From assembly GCA_003223115.1 (NCBI GenBank), contig QHXW01000292.1:1-43515 (forward strand): 43,515 nucleotides of DNA. The letters are read 5' to 3'. Position numbers and translations under genes: made by a program. Positions 36,669 through 43,515 of the stretch are shown in pieces (position 1 is the first letter of the stretch; each line of letters starts with the position of its first letter). This DNA is from Acidobacteriota bacterium (lineage in GTDB: Bacteria; Acidobacteriota; Terriglobia; Bryobacterales; Bryobacteraceae). The notes beneath the pieces were generated by a model. That model searched no databases and was not told the origin of the DNA. It was given only the letters and a program-made list of their open reading frames with translations.

Positions 36669-38594
36669 TCATGCCACCGTATTGATTCGCGCCCACTCAC
36701 TCTCCGTGCGAGGTGCCTCCTCGGCATCGGCGTGGATCTTAAAGGTTTTCATCCACTGTGTGACCGTCATCAACCCCCATAGTGAATATCCCAGGTTCTG
36801 ACGGCCTTCAAGATGCTCGCGCAGGAGATGTTCCACCGCCACCGGTCGAAAGATCCCGCACTCCTGGACGTTCCGCTTCGACAGAACTTCCAGCAGGAAC
36901 GGTTTCAGAGCGCCGCGAAGCCACTCGTGGACCGGAATATCGAAGCCCTCCTTGGGTTTTCGCAATATGGATGGCGGTAATCCTGCCTTCATCAGGTCGC
37001 GCAACAGAACCTTCGTGCGCGCCCCGCGGAGTTTCATTTTCGGTGGCAGAGAAGCCGTGAACTCTACCAGGCGATGGTCAAGCAGCGGCGGCCTTACTTC
37101 CACCGAGTGCGCCATGCTCATACGGTCGCATTTTGTAAGGATGTTGTCCGGCAAGTAGTACTTCTGGTCGAGCGCCAGCCAGTCGTTCAGTGCGGGTCGG
37201 CTGAGTCGCTTTAGGCCCAGGTGGGCGCCCAGATTCGGCATGTTGTAATACCGCTCCGTGCCCAGCAGCGCGACCTTCTGCTGCCATTCGAGGCTGCCGT
37301 TCCAGTGAAAATGGGCCTCCAAAGGAGGCAACAACGAGCCGGAAAGAAACCGCTTCAGCTTGTACTCGAATCCAATCTTTTCGTTTGACACAGGGAGGAG
37401 CCGCGCCGTCCACAGCAGCGTCCGGCGCAAGGCTATCGGCGTCCTCCGCATAGCAGCGGCGTAGGCATCGGCCCGATAAGTGACGTAACCCGCCATCAGC
37501 TCGTCCATGCCCTCACCGCTCAGCGCGACCGTCGCGTGCCGGCGCGTCATCTGCGCAAGAAACCACACCGGCACCGCCCCCGCGTCCGCACTAGGCTCGT
37601 CACAGTGCCAGATAATTTTCTCAAAGGCTCCAGCCAGATCTAGCTTCTCATTTAGGTCCAGCTCATGATGATCCGTGCCGTAACAGTCCGCTACCTCTCG
37701 GAACCAGCGGCTCTCGTCGAAGCGCCGGCCGTTGAACGAGACAGAGAAGGTCTTCAGTGGGGCGGAATTCTGCGCGGCGGCGAAGTGCAGGATTGTGGAC
37801 GAGTCCAACCCGCCGCTGAGCCAGACACCCATAGGCACGTCCGAGACCAGGCTCTCACTGACGGCCGCCCGAAGACGCTCGGCAAGTTCTTCCAGTGCCT
37901 CGGCCTCGCTCCACGTCCGAGGCTGCATGCGGATCTGCCACCACGGCTGCGTCGTCACTACCCCTTGATGCCATTCGAGCCAATGGCCCGGCGGGAGTTT
38001 CCGCATCCCATCGACGAGCGTGCTCGGCCCTGGCACGTAGTTCAGTGAGAGAAATGAGCTGAGCGCAGCGAGATCGATGTTCCGGGGAAGCTCCGGATGG
38101 AAGAAAAGGGCCTTCAGTTCCGAACCGAAATAAAGGTTATTGCCGCGGACAGAATAGTACAAAGGCTTGATTCCAAGTCGGTCGCGCGCAAGTACCAGCC
38201 GGCGGCGTGACTCTGACCACAACGCTACTGCGAACATGCCGCGAAACTTCGAAAAACACTCCGTGTCCCATTCGCGAAAGCCTGCCAGTAGGGTTTCCGT
38301 ATCGCACCGCGTTCGGAACTTGTGGCCCCGGTTTTCGAGTTCGCGACGCAAAGCCATGTAGTTGTAAATTTCACCGTTGAATACGATTACGGTGTCGCCG
38401 TCATCGCTGGTTAGCGGCTGGTCGCCGTCGTTGAGATCGATGACCTTCAGCCGAACAGCGCCGAGGGAAATGTTTGGTGATTCAAAAAACCCCTGTTGAT
38501 CCGGCCCACGATGCGCAATCGAAGCAGTGATCCGGCGGATGGTGTCGCCATGTGCCGCGCGTTCGTGGTGAGTAAATCCTGCGATGCCACACAT
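36669..38594 (-). CDS. asnB: Glutamine-dependent asparagine synthetase
   Basis: 641 residues from the ATG that places Cys2 next (MCGIAGF), the nucleophile of the class II glutaminase. The glutaminase domain covers about 1-200 (SIAHRGPDQQGFF, VFNGEIYNYMALR, CDTETLLAGF). The synthetase domain carries the ATP PP-loop SGGLDSS at about residue 260, then SGEGMDELMAGYVTYR and ILTKCDRMSMAHSVEVRPPL. It converts aspartate, glutamine and ATP to asparagine via an adenylate in the cytoplasm. The length and tail are typical of the longer acidobacterial and biosynthetic-cluster homologues, some of which amidate other substrates. It is convergent with the efflux operon and not in an obvious pathway cluster. 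Confidence 0.9.
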   Translation of the reverse strand: MCGIAGFTHHERAAHGDTIRRITASIAHRGPDQQGFFESPNISLGAVRLKVIDLNDGDQPLTSDDGDTVIVFNGEIYNYMALRRELENRGHKFRTRCDTETLLAGFREWDTECFSKFRGMFAVALWSESRRRLVLARDRLGIKPLYYSVRGNNLYFGSELKALFFHPELPRNIDLAALSSFLSLNYVPGPSTLVDGMRKLPPGHWLEWHQGVVTTQPWWQIRMQPRTWSEAEALEELAERLRAAVSESLVSDVPMGVWLSGGLDSSTILHFAAAQNSAPLKTFSVSFNGRRFDESRWFREVADCYGTDHHELDLNEKLDLAGAFEKIIWHCDEPSADAGAVPVWFLAQMTRRHATVALSGEGMDELMAGYVTYRADAYAAAMRRTPIALRRTLLWTARLLPVSNEKIGFEYKLKRFLSGSLLPPLEAHFHWNGSLEWQQKVALLGTERYYNMPNLGAHLGLKRLSRPALNDWLALDQKYYLPDNILTKCDRMSMAHSVEVRPPLLDHRLVEFTASLPPKMKLRGARTKVLLRDLMKAGLPPSILRKPKEGFDIPVHEWLRGALKPFLLEVLSKRNVQECGIFRPVAVEHLLREHLEGRQNLGYSLWGLMTVTQWMKTFKIHADAEEAPRTESEWARINTVA

Positions 38595-38720
38595 TTATGG
38601 ATGGCCAGCCTGCCATTAGACCATATCTGAATCGACCTCTGGGAGCCCAAGGGTGTATGATTTTTTAGCTGCAGTCGCGTTCATTCGCAGCATAACGCGC
38701 GGATGACCGCAAGTCACTGG

Positions 38721-38870
38721 TTATTCAATCCGGGGCGGCCCTACCAGCTTGCCGGCGGCATTGGTTCCCTTCACGGTTGCCGTCACCGTCTTGTCGTCGG
38801 CGGAAATAGAGTTTTCGCCTATCTTGATCAGCTGTCTGCCGAGAATGCCATCGTCATCTACGACAAGCAT
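38721..38870 (-). pseudogene. C-terminal remnant of a small exported acidobacterial-type protein
   Basis: A 49-codon frame in the minus strand ends SADDKTVTATVKGTNAAGKL then VGPPRIE. The pattern S-A-D-x-K-T-x-T-x-T-x-K-G-T-[ND]-A-x-G-K is one I associate with the end of small secreted proteins. The signal-bearing start is missing. The surrounding 38595-39008 otherwise holds no recognised gene. Confidence 0.3.
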
Positions 38871-39008
38871 ATGGCAGGTTATTTTAGACCACCATCCTTA
38901 GAATGTATAGCTCCTGCGTGAGAATGTATAGCTCCTGCATGACAGCCCCGTGACAGCCCTGGCGGTAATGACTCTCGGGTTGTCGGCGTGATCAATCGCA
39001 AGCCGAAA

Positions 39009-39164
39009 ATGGACCGCGAGAAAACCCCATGCAACGGGCGACGCCCTGCTAGAACCCGTGCGGCCGGCATAGATGTGGGTGCGAGAGAGATTTACGTCGC
39101 ACTCCCACCAGATCGGGATTCCGAGCCAGTGCCTCAACTGGACGTTCGCGCGTCCCAACACTAA
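39009..39164 (+). mobile_element. IS110-family transposase, N-terminal remnant
   Basis: A 51-codon frame reads AGIDVGAREIYVALPPDRDS EPV (split here), the opening RNase-H-like (DEDD) strand of IS110 transposases with the first catalytic aspartate in GIDVG. A TAA follows at 39162-39164 and the remaining about 300 residues, including the serine motif, are gone. The element is dead. No element ends were found. Confidence 0.6.
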
Positions 39165-39197
39165 ATCGATCGACTCAAAGCCACTGAAACTCCACAA

Positions 39198-39785
39198 TCA
39201 CAGCGGCCGCGCGATGCGGGTAAGCTGCTGAGCAACCAGTACCCAGCGGCGGTCGCGCTTCACGAAGACATGCATGAACTTCAAGTGTTCTCTGCGCTCC
39301 TCGCCACCGAATCGCCAGTGCACGTCACCTCGTCCGGTGACCACAGCGGTGTTCTCATGAGCGTGAACTGCGACTCCGTCGGTGTGGATTGAGATAAACT
39401 TGATTTCACCGGATTCGAACTCTTTAAGCGCGCTCGCTTTTTCACCGAGGATGCCCTCGGGATTCACCGACACATAATTGTCAGCGTAGATGCGACGAAG
39501 GGCTGCGAAGTTGCCGTGCAACAGCGCCGTGGTCAGTTCGTTCTCCATGTTCAAGACTTCTAGCTCCAGACCGAGCAGCCGCTTGGCCTCACGACGGGCG
39601 TCATTCCCACTGGTTCGAGTTGGCGACGTGAGCTGCACGCGCTCTGTTCCAGAGGATCGTGTGGGAAGAAGGTTTCCCGATGCGGTCAGCAGTGTAGCGC
39701 TGATCAACAGTTTCCCGATGAGTTCAGCGCGTTTTTCCGTTCCACGCCACCACACGAAGCCTTCGTTGACGATCTTGGCAGACAC
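39198..39785 (-). CDS. DUF4440/NTF2-like exported protein
   Basis: 195 residues. A hydrophobic stretch at about 22-36 (LIGKLLISATLLTASG) suggests a signal peptide, so the true start may be downstream of the first codon. The C-terminal about 115 residues are an NTF2-like domain: LEVLNMENELTTALLHGNFA, LRRIYADNYVSVNPEG, a beta core AVVTGRGDVHWRF, and FMHVFVKRDRRWVLVAQQLT. DUF4440 proteins have a cone-shaped pocket. Some are small-molecule binding, some ketosteroid-isomerase-like, and a function cannot be assigned here. Flanked by the IS110 and DUF6429 remnants. Confidence 0.75.
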   Translation of the reverse strand: MSAKIVNEGFVWWRGTEKRAELIGKLLISATLLTASGNLLPTRSSGTERVQLTSPTRTSGNDARREAKRLLGLELEVLNMENELTTALLHGNFAALRRIYADNYVSVNPEGILGEKASALKEFESGEIKFISIHTDGVAVHAHENTAVVTGRGDVHWRFGGEERREHLKFMHVFVKRDRRWVLVAQQLTRIARPL

Positions 39786-39922
39786 ACGTAGATACCGACA
39801 GCAGCGCGAGGGCTACTCCTGGTTCAGGCGGCCAGAACTCGACCCATCAGCACAGAAGGCAAGAGATACCGCAGACTCGGAAGAACACCTGCCCTCCATA
39901 TTTTCAGGGGCTGGCGTATCAG

Positions 39923-40084
39923 CGTAAATCCGGTAAAGCCCTGAGAGAGCGCGGGCCAGACCGGCTGCACACCAAGGGGTACATCTTGGACCCGAGGAGC
40001 AAGGCCAAGTCGTTGGTACTGAACGCGGAGGGAGTTAAGCGGTCGCGGGAACTCTTCGAGCAGCACTTCGGGCGAAAGGGCTGA
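39923..40084 (+). pseudogene. C-terminal remnant of a DUF6429-type protein
   Basis: 54 codons end RLHTKGYILDPRSKAKSLVL, then NAEGVKRSRELFEQHFGRKG. DUF6429 proteins have a DWDALDRLHEKGxIxDPxxKAKSVVLTEEG ending, so this is its last third. The expected upstream residues are not present in any frame nearby. Non-functional. Confidence 0.5.
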
Positions 40085-40191
40085 GCTGCAGCGTGCAGTC
40101 AGGCTGCCTATCATTGCCCAATGAAAAACAGCCCGCTTGCTGCGACACCGGTCGACCTCGAAAAAGCTCTGGCCGACCCTAGCCAACCCGC

Positions 40192-40296
40192 CTAGACGGC
40201 ACCGTTGGGTATCGTTTGTGCGACAGCCGCGACGGGAAGGCAGAAGGCAGGAAAAAGCACAGCCAAAAGCGGAAGAACCCTTTCCCTTGATCTCAT
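40192..40296 (-). pseudogene. 5' stub of an exported protein
   Basis: ATG 40296 has GAAAGGA 9 nt upstream and encodes a signal peptide (VLPLLAVLFPAFCLPVAAVA, then QTIPNGAV) that stops after 34 residues. A good start and signal with no mature protein suggests truncation. Between here and the methyltransferase (40297-40610) I see no gene. Confidence 0.4.
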
Positions 40297-40610
40297 GGTG
40301 ACGGTCCTTTCAGACCTTGATCCTGACTGATGATCTTTCCATGAAGGGGTACCCTCCGGGGCCTGATTAGAGTTACGCACTGGCTCCCGGGATAGTTCCG
40401 CGATTTTACGAGGTTCGTGACGCGTTGCGGTCCCGATGCAGTTCGATGCCAAACGGAAGTTGGGATTTTTGCCGATCGTCGGCGGTTTCAACATTCCGGT
40501 TACGCCGTCATCCGAGCGCGATGCCACTTTCGGTCACGCCGGCTTCATACGCCACCAGCCCATCTCTCAAACCCCGCAATTGCCCTGGAGTTCAATTTGT
40601 CCCCGGCTTG

Positions 40611-41660
40611 CTAAGCGACAGATGCTTCGATCAGGCAGACTGGCGAGTGAGTAGGTGTAATGCCCACCAACCTGAGCCCGGCTGACTCAAAAAGCTCCGC
40701 GAATTCGGTCGCCGCACGCTCTTTGCCTCCCGGGGCCAGTACCAGCATTTCGATGTCGAGCATTTTCGCTGGCGAGGGTTCGGGAAGTTCGGCCACAGTC
40801 ATTTCGCATAGGAAAACGCGGCCCGTGCTTGGCGCCGCTTTGACGAGTTGCTCGCGCATCAAAGAAAGAATCCGGCGGCAGCTCTCGTCGTCCCAGTCGT
40901 GGATGATGTGCTTCATGATGTAGGCATCGCAGCCTTCCGGAACCCGTTCGAAAAAGCTACCCGATTCGAAATCGACGCGGCTTTCCGAGTTGCGAAAATG
41001 GCCGGCGGCCGGAGCGCCCGAAAGAACCTCGGGAAGGTCGAAGAGAACGCCATGAAGGCTGGTGAACTTCTCCAAGATCCGGCTAAGGAGCATGCCGTGC
41101 CCCCCTCCGCAATCGGCGAGGCGGCGAAAGCGCGAGAAATCGGCGACCTCGAGTACCGCTGCCGACGAACCGCTGGAGAAACTGGTCATGGCGCGGTGAA
41201 AGTTCGCCGCCTGATCCGGGATGTCGTGGAAGAGATCGAAGACATGCTTGCCAAACTCGAGCGTGACTCCATCAGTGCCCGTGCGAAGGCACTGGTCCAA
41301 GCGTGCATAGCTCCTGAGCACCCAGGGGTCTGCGAACATGACCGCCATGTCGCGCAGCGACCGCGAGTGCCCGGACTGCAGCAACTGTGCGGCTGGGTTG
41401 AGGGCAAAGTGGCGGGGCGGACCCTCCCTGAACACACCGACGCTGACTAGCAGTCGCAGGACGCGGTAGAGAGAGGGCGCGTGCGTGGCGGTGTCGCGAG
41501 CGATATCTTCGACGACGCGCGGAGTCTCAGAAATATGGTCGGCAATGCCGAGTCTGGCGACGGCCGTGATGGAAAAGAACATGGTCTTTCCAAACAGCAA
41601 TTGCATGATGACAGCATCGGGCGGAAGAGTTTCCGGCCCTGCGGTAGGCGATGTGCTCAT
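40611..41660 (-). CDS. SAM-dependent O-methyltransferase (plant COMT/antibiotic type)
   Basis: 349 residues from ATG 41660. A helical N-terminal dimerisation domain covers about 15-105 (AVARLGIADHISETPRVVED, LYRVLRLLVSVGVFREG). The Rossmann methyltransferase follows: SAM loop ADCGGGHGMLLSRILE at about 180, DLPEVLSGA, then the family signature MKHIIHDWDDESCRRIL with the catalytic-type histidine and aspartates, and LCEMTVAELPEPSP. Homologues methylate phenolic or polyketide hydroxyls. No biosynthetic cluster surrounds it, so the substrate is unknown. Intact in a degraded neighbourhood, which suggests selection. Confidence 0.88.
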   Translation of the reverse strand: MSTSPTAGPETLPPDAVIMQLLFGKTMFFSITAVARLGIADHISETPRVVEDIARDTATHAPSLYRVLRLLVSVGVFREGPPRHFALNPAAQLLQSGHSRSLRDMAVMFADPWVLRSYARLDQCLRTGTDGVTLEFGKHVFDLFHDIPDQAANFHRAMTSFSSGSSAAVLEVADFSRFRRLADCGGGHGMLLSRILEKFTSLHGVLFDLPEVLSGAPAAGHFRNSESRVDFESGSFFERVPEGCDAYIMKHIIHDWDDESCRRILSLMREQLVKAAPSTGRVFLCEMTVAELPEPSPAKMLDIEMLVLAPGGKERAATEFAELFESAGLRLVGITPTHSPVCLIEASVA

Positions 41661-41799
41661 AGGGATCTAAGCATACAATAATTGGCTTTGTCGGCCATCA
41701 TCCACAATTGGTCCGACGGTAGGTTATTCGCCCTTTGGTTCGATTCCGATTCGGTCATTCACGGCCGACTGAATGCGCTGCTTACAGCCAGAAATCGCT

Positions 41800-42120
41800 C
41801 CGTGGTCTGGATCGAAACGTGTCGGAGGTTCGCTCACGGTGCTATTGGCCGAACGTGAACCGAACCTGCGGGCGGTCGTAGTCTTTTCCGGCGCCCGCTA
41901 TAGCTTTGATCGCTCTCCGGAGTTGCGAGCGCGGCTCCTCACCGCCATTGACCGCGTCGCGGCGTAGGCGCCCGCCGCGAGCCGATCGGTAAACCGCATC
42001 GTTTGAAGATCTATCCGCCGATCGGGCACACCGTGGACGATTGGCAAGACTTCCTCCATCTTGGGGTGAGCATTTGGGCCCGACGTGTTCGTCTTTTTGG
42101 ACGAAAACATGCGGAGGTGA
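41800..42120 (+). pseudogene. Dienelactone-hydrolase-like alpha/beta hydrolase remnant
   Basis: Fragments in order: GGSLTVLLAEREPNLRAVVV, then FSGARYSFDRSPELRARLL; after a gap without the expected aspartate loop, KIYPPIGHTVDDWQDFLHLG; after a frame change, GPDVFVFLDENMRR and TGA at 42118-42120. In intact relatives these are the segment after the nucleophile elbow, the final histidine region and the C-terminus. The N-terminal half with the nucleophile is missing. Confidence 0.5.
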
Positions 42121-42214
42121 GCCTGCCGGGGAAGGGTGGCCGGCTCACAAACTTCGGCTCAATCTGTGCAGGCCGCACTCGCACGTTAACTCACAATCAG
42201 CTTGGTCCATCGCC

Positions 42215-42690
42215 TTAGTGGGGAAGCGAGCGAAGCAAATCTTCCAAGTAAGGCTCCGCCACAGTTCGGCGTCGGTATTATTGCCTTCCCCATTACTCTG
42301 TTTGCCCGCCGGAATGATCACGTATCGGCCTTTCTTGACACGAGGCATCTCACGCTCCAGCGCTCCAAACTGAGGAGAGTTGATCTGATCGTCTGCGAAC
42401 ACAATCAAGAGCAGCTTGGCCCCAATCTTCTCGAGGTCAGGAGCCGGGCTGTAGTCGCTGGAAGCATCATATAGAGGCGGTCATTAGCGTCCGCACGTTG
42501 GTAGGCACCCTTTGTCATTCGTTCGTACCATGCGTCAGCTTCGACTCGTGTTGGATACTTCTCGGGGCTACCGACCATAATTGCGATAAAGGGTACCATC
42601 CGTGAATACGCGTGAGGTTGCTGCTCATAGTCCCCATTCTTCCACTCCGGGTCGTTGCGAATTGCTTCAACAACCATGTGACGCCCCGGA
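42215..42690 (-). pseudogene. Homoserine-acetyltransferase-like alpha/beta hydrolase remnant
   Basis: Minus-strand pieces: MVVEAIRNDPEWKNGDYEQQ, MVPFIAIMVGSPEKYPTRVE; then, after a shift near 42450, LLIVFADDQINSPQFGALER and MPRVKKGRYVIIPAGKQSNG; then a third frame ending EPYLEDLLRSLPH with TAA at 42215-42217. These match the C-terminal half of MetX-like proteins, with the acid loop FADDQIN. The expected final histidine appears as N in GNNT. The first half with the nucleophile is absent. Confidence 0.55.
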
Positions 42691-42714
42691 CCATGCCCGG
42701 CCGGATTAGTTTAG

Positions 42715-42897
42715 TTAGTTAGGTACGCAAGTCGCCTCGCGACCGCTGATCTCGTCAACCACCACTTGGCCCACAACCAGCATCCCGAATTCCCCATTCG
42801 ACCGGAGTGGTAGGCTTTCGCCTGTCTGCTCCTCAAACACAATTTCGAGAGCGACTCGAATCACACCGCAGAACTTTATCGCTTGCCCCGGTCGCAA
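42715..42897 (-). other. Short unassigned ORF between remnants
   Basis: A 60-codon frame containing GVIRVALEIVFEEQTGESLP and FGMLVVGQVVVDEISG. Composition looks coding, but I recognise no family and no ribosome site was seen. It may be another remnant or chance. Confidence 0.2.
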
Positions 42898-42909
42898 GTG
42901 CGCGCGTAA

Positions 42910-43092
42910 TCAAGTCCTACCAGAACGATCTGTCGATTTCGCTGTGCGTGTTTGTGGCCAAGCTACGGTGATCAGGTTCGCGGCGAGGTAGCGCGCGGTC
43001 TCGGCTCCGATTCCGCTGGAGGCGCCGGTCACGACGACGACTTTGCCGATCAGGCCGGAATAGATCGGCATTGCTTTGGGCACTGTCGACAT
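42910..43092 (-). pseudogene. N-terminal stub of a short-chain dehydrogenase/reductase
   Basis: 60 codons: a leader, then GLIGKVVVVTGASSGIGAET followed by ARYLAA, the SDR TGxxxGIG cofactor motif at residues about 22-30. After about 40 residues the sequence stops resembling the family (the GAxVVLxxR strand is missing) and ends. The catalytic YxxxK region is absent from the window. Truncated. Confidence 0.6.
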
Positions 43093-43109
43093 GGCTCCAT
43101 TGCCCCTTC

Positions 43110-43425
43110 CTCTCGCTGGCGGATGGGCCGAAGCCGCAACGTGCGCGTATGCCTTGCCGGAATCGTTCCCGCTCCTCAGGGGTCATCTGCTCCCAGCGCT
43201 CGGACATACGACGGCGGAAATTGGAGCGATAGAAACCGCGGTGTCCAAATCCGCCGAAGAGGATCCGGCACAGCGCCAGAATTCCAACGGCTTGCCAAAG
43301 GTAATCTGGCGCCAGCCGAAGAGCGGCGGTAGCAGCCAATTCCACAGTTGCAGCACTACTTCGCCGCCGATGGCGATAAACAGCAGCATCGCCAGCGGAG
43401 CCAGGAAAATCCATTTCCTTCTCAT
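43110..43425 (-). pseudogene. Small membrane protein, frameshifted
   Basis: ATG 43425 starts MRRKWIFLAPLAMLLFIAIG, one hydrophobic helix, then LWNWLLPPLFGWRQITF. Near 43300 the frame shifts and continues as WQAVGILALCRILFGGFGHR (second helix) and RMSERWEQMTPEERERFRQG. The shift lies in a TTTGGCAA stretch. The combined product would be a two-helix protein of about 105 residues with an acidic/basic cytoplasmic tail. It follows the upstream gene by 10 nt, so was probably co-transcribed. The C-terminal limit is uncertain because it overlaps the SDR stub. Confidence 0.5.
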
Positions 43426-43435
43426 CTTCAGTTCC

Positions 43436-43515
43436 TCATGCTTTCGTAAGTTCGTCGTAAATGCTTTGCAATCGCTCCCGCAGATGCAGCACCGCATAGC
43501 GTTTGCAGGAGACCA
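43436..43515 (-). CDS. Partial gene at the window edge, last 25 codons
   Basis: The frame reads VSCKRYAVLHLRERLQSIYD then ELTKA and TGA at 43436-43438. A short amphipathic helix rich in arginine and leucine, too little to identify. Its stop lies 10 nt before the next ATG, so the pair was likely one transcript. Confidence 0.35.
   Translation of the reverse strand, partial: VSCKRYAVLHLRERLQSIYDELTKA

Overview
The window looks like accessory chromosome from a soil Acidobacteriota, most like the Bryobacterales/Solibacter group. This is inferred from family content, not from a search. The indicators are three duplicated orphan ABC permeases (ADOP/MacB-FtsX type) without ATPases, a winged-helix/PD40 propeller regulator, a DUF805-SRPBCC membrane fusion, an ArsR-permease-SRPBCC cluster, PQQ-type and Asp-box beta-propellers, and a GC-rich coding bias. 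No rRNA, tRNA or CRISPR array was seen.

Layout. 1-5385: three broken genes (DUF805-SRPBCC, winged-helix PD40 regulator, small exported protein) around one intact exported protein. 5526-12043: an intact PQQ-like propeller, then a 1257-residue protein that joins a complete ADOP permease to GAF and SpoIIE-type phosphatase domains. Two near-identical copies of a small CxxC protein gene flank it, with a DUF1801 protein beside the second copy. 12179-14112: recombination scar with a truncated nucleosidase tail, an OmpA-like gene, a TPR gene with an amber stop, and a headless NarL regulator. 14150-17704: a clean promoter plus perfect palindromic operator, then ArsR, ADOP permease and AHSA1/SRPBCC. 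17706-24393: YfhO-like membrane protein, a translationally coupled Asp-box propeller/MoaD-like pair, an MBL hydrolase, a membrane protein, and an ECF sigma/anti-sigma pair. 24499-27567: a third, heavily broken ADOP gene and a displaced MBL-like fragment. 27985-36638: a histidine kinase/response regulator pair, divergent from a TolC-adaptor-RND efflux operon with a small exported fourth gene. 36669-43515: an intact asparagine synthetase, a DUF4440 protein and an O-methyltransferase set in a gene graveyard (IS110, DUF6429, dienelactone hydrolase, homoserine-acetyltransferase-like, SDR and other remnants).

How the genes work together. The clearest units are the ArsR-autoregulated permease/SRPBCC cluster, the two-component system facing a heavy-metal-type RND pump, the sigma/anti-sigma pair ahead of an ADOP gene, and the propeller-MoaD couple. 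Broken genes sit in four blocks, while ORFs of up to 1257 codons between them are uninterrupted. This argues for real decay rather than uniformly poor base calling, although some breaks lie at homopolymers. The best candidate for something unusual is the permease-phosphatase fusion, which could couple an envelope-facing FtsX-like sensor to a cytoplasmic PP2C partner-switching output in one polypeptide.
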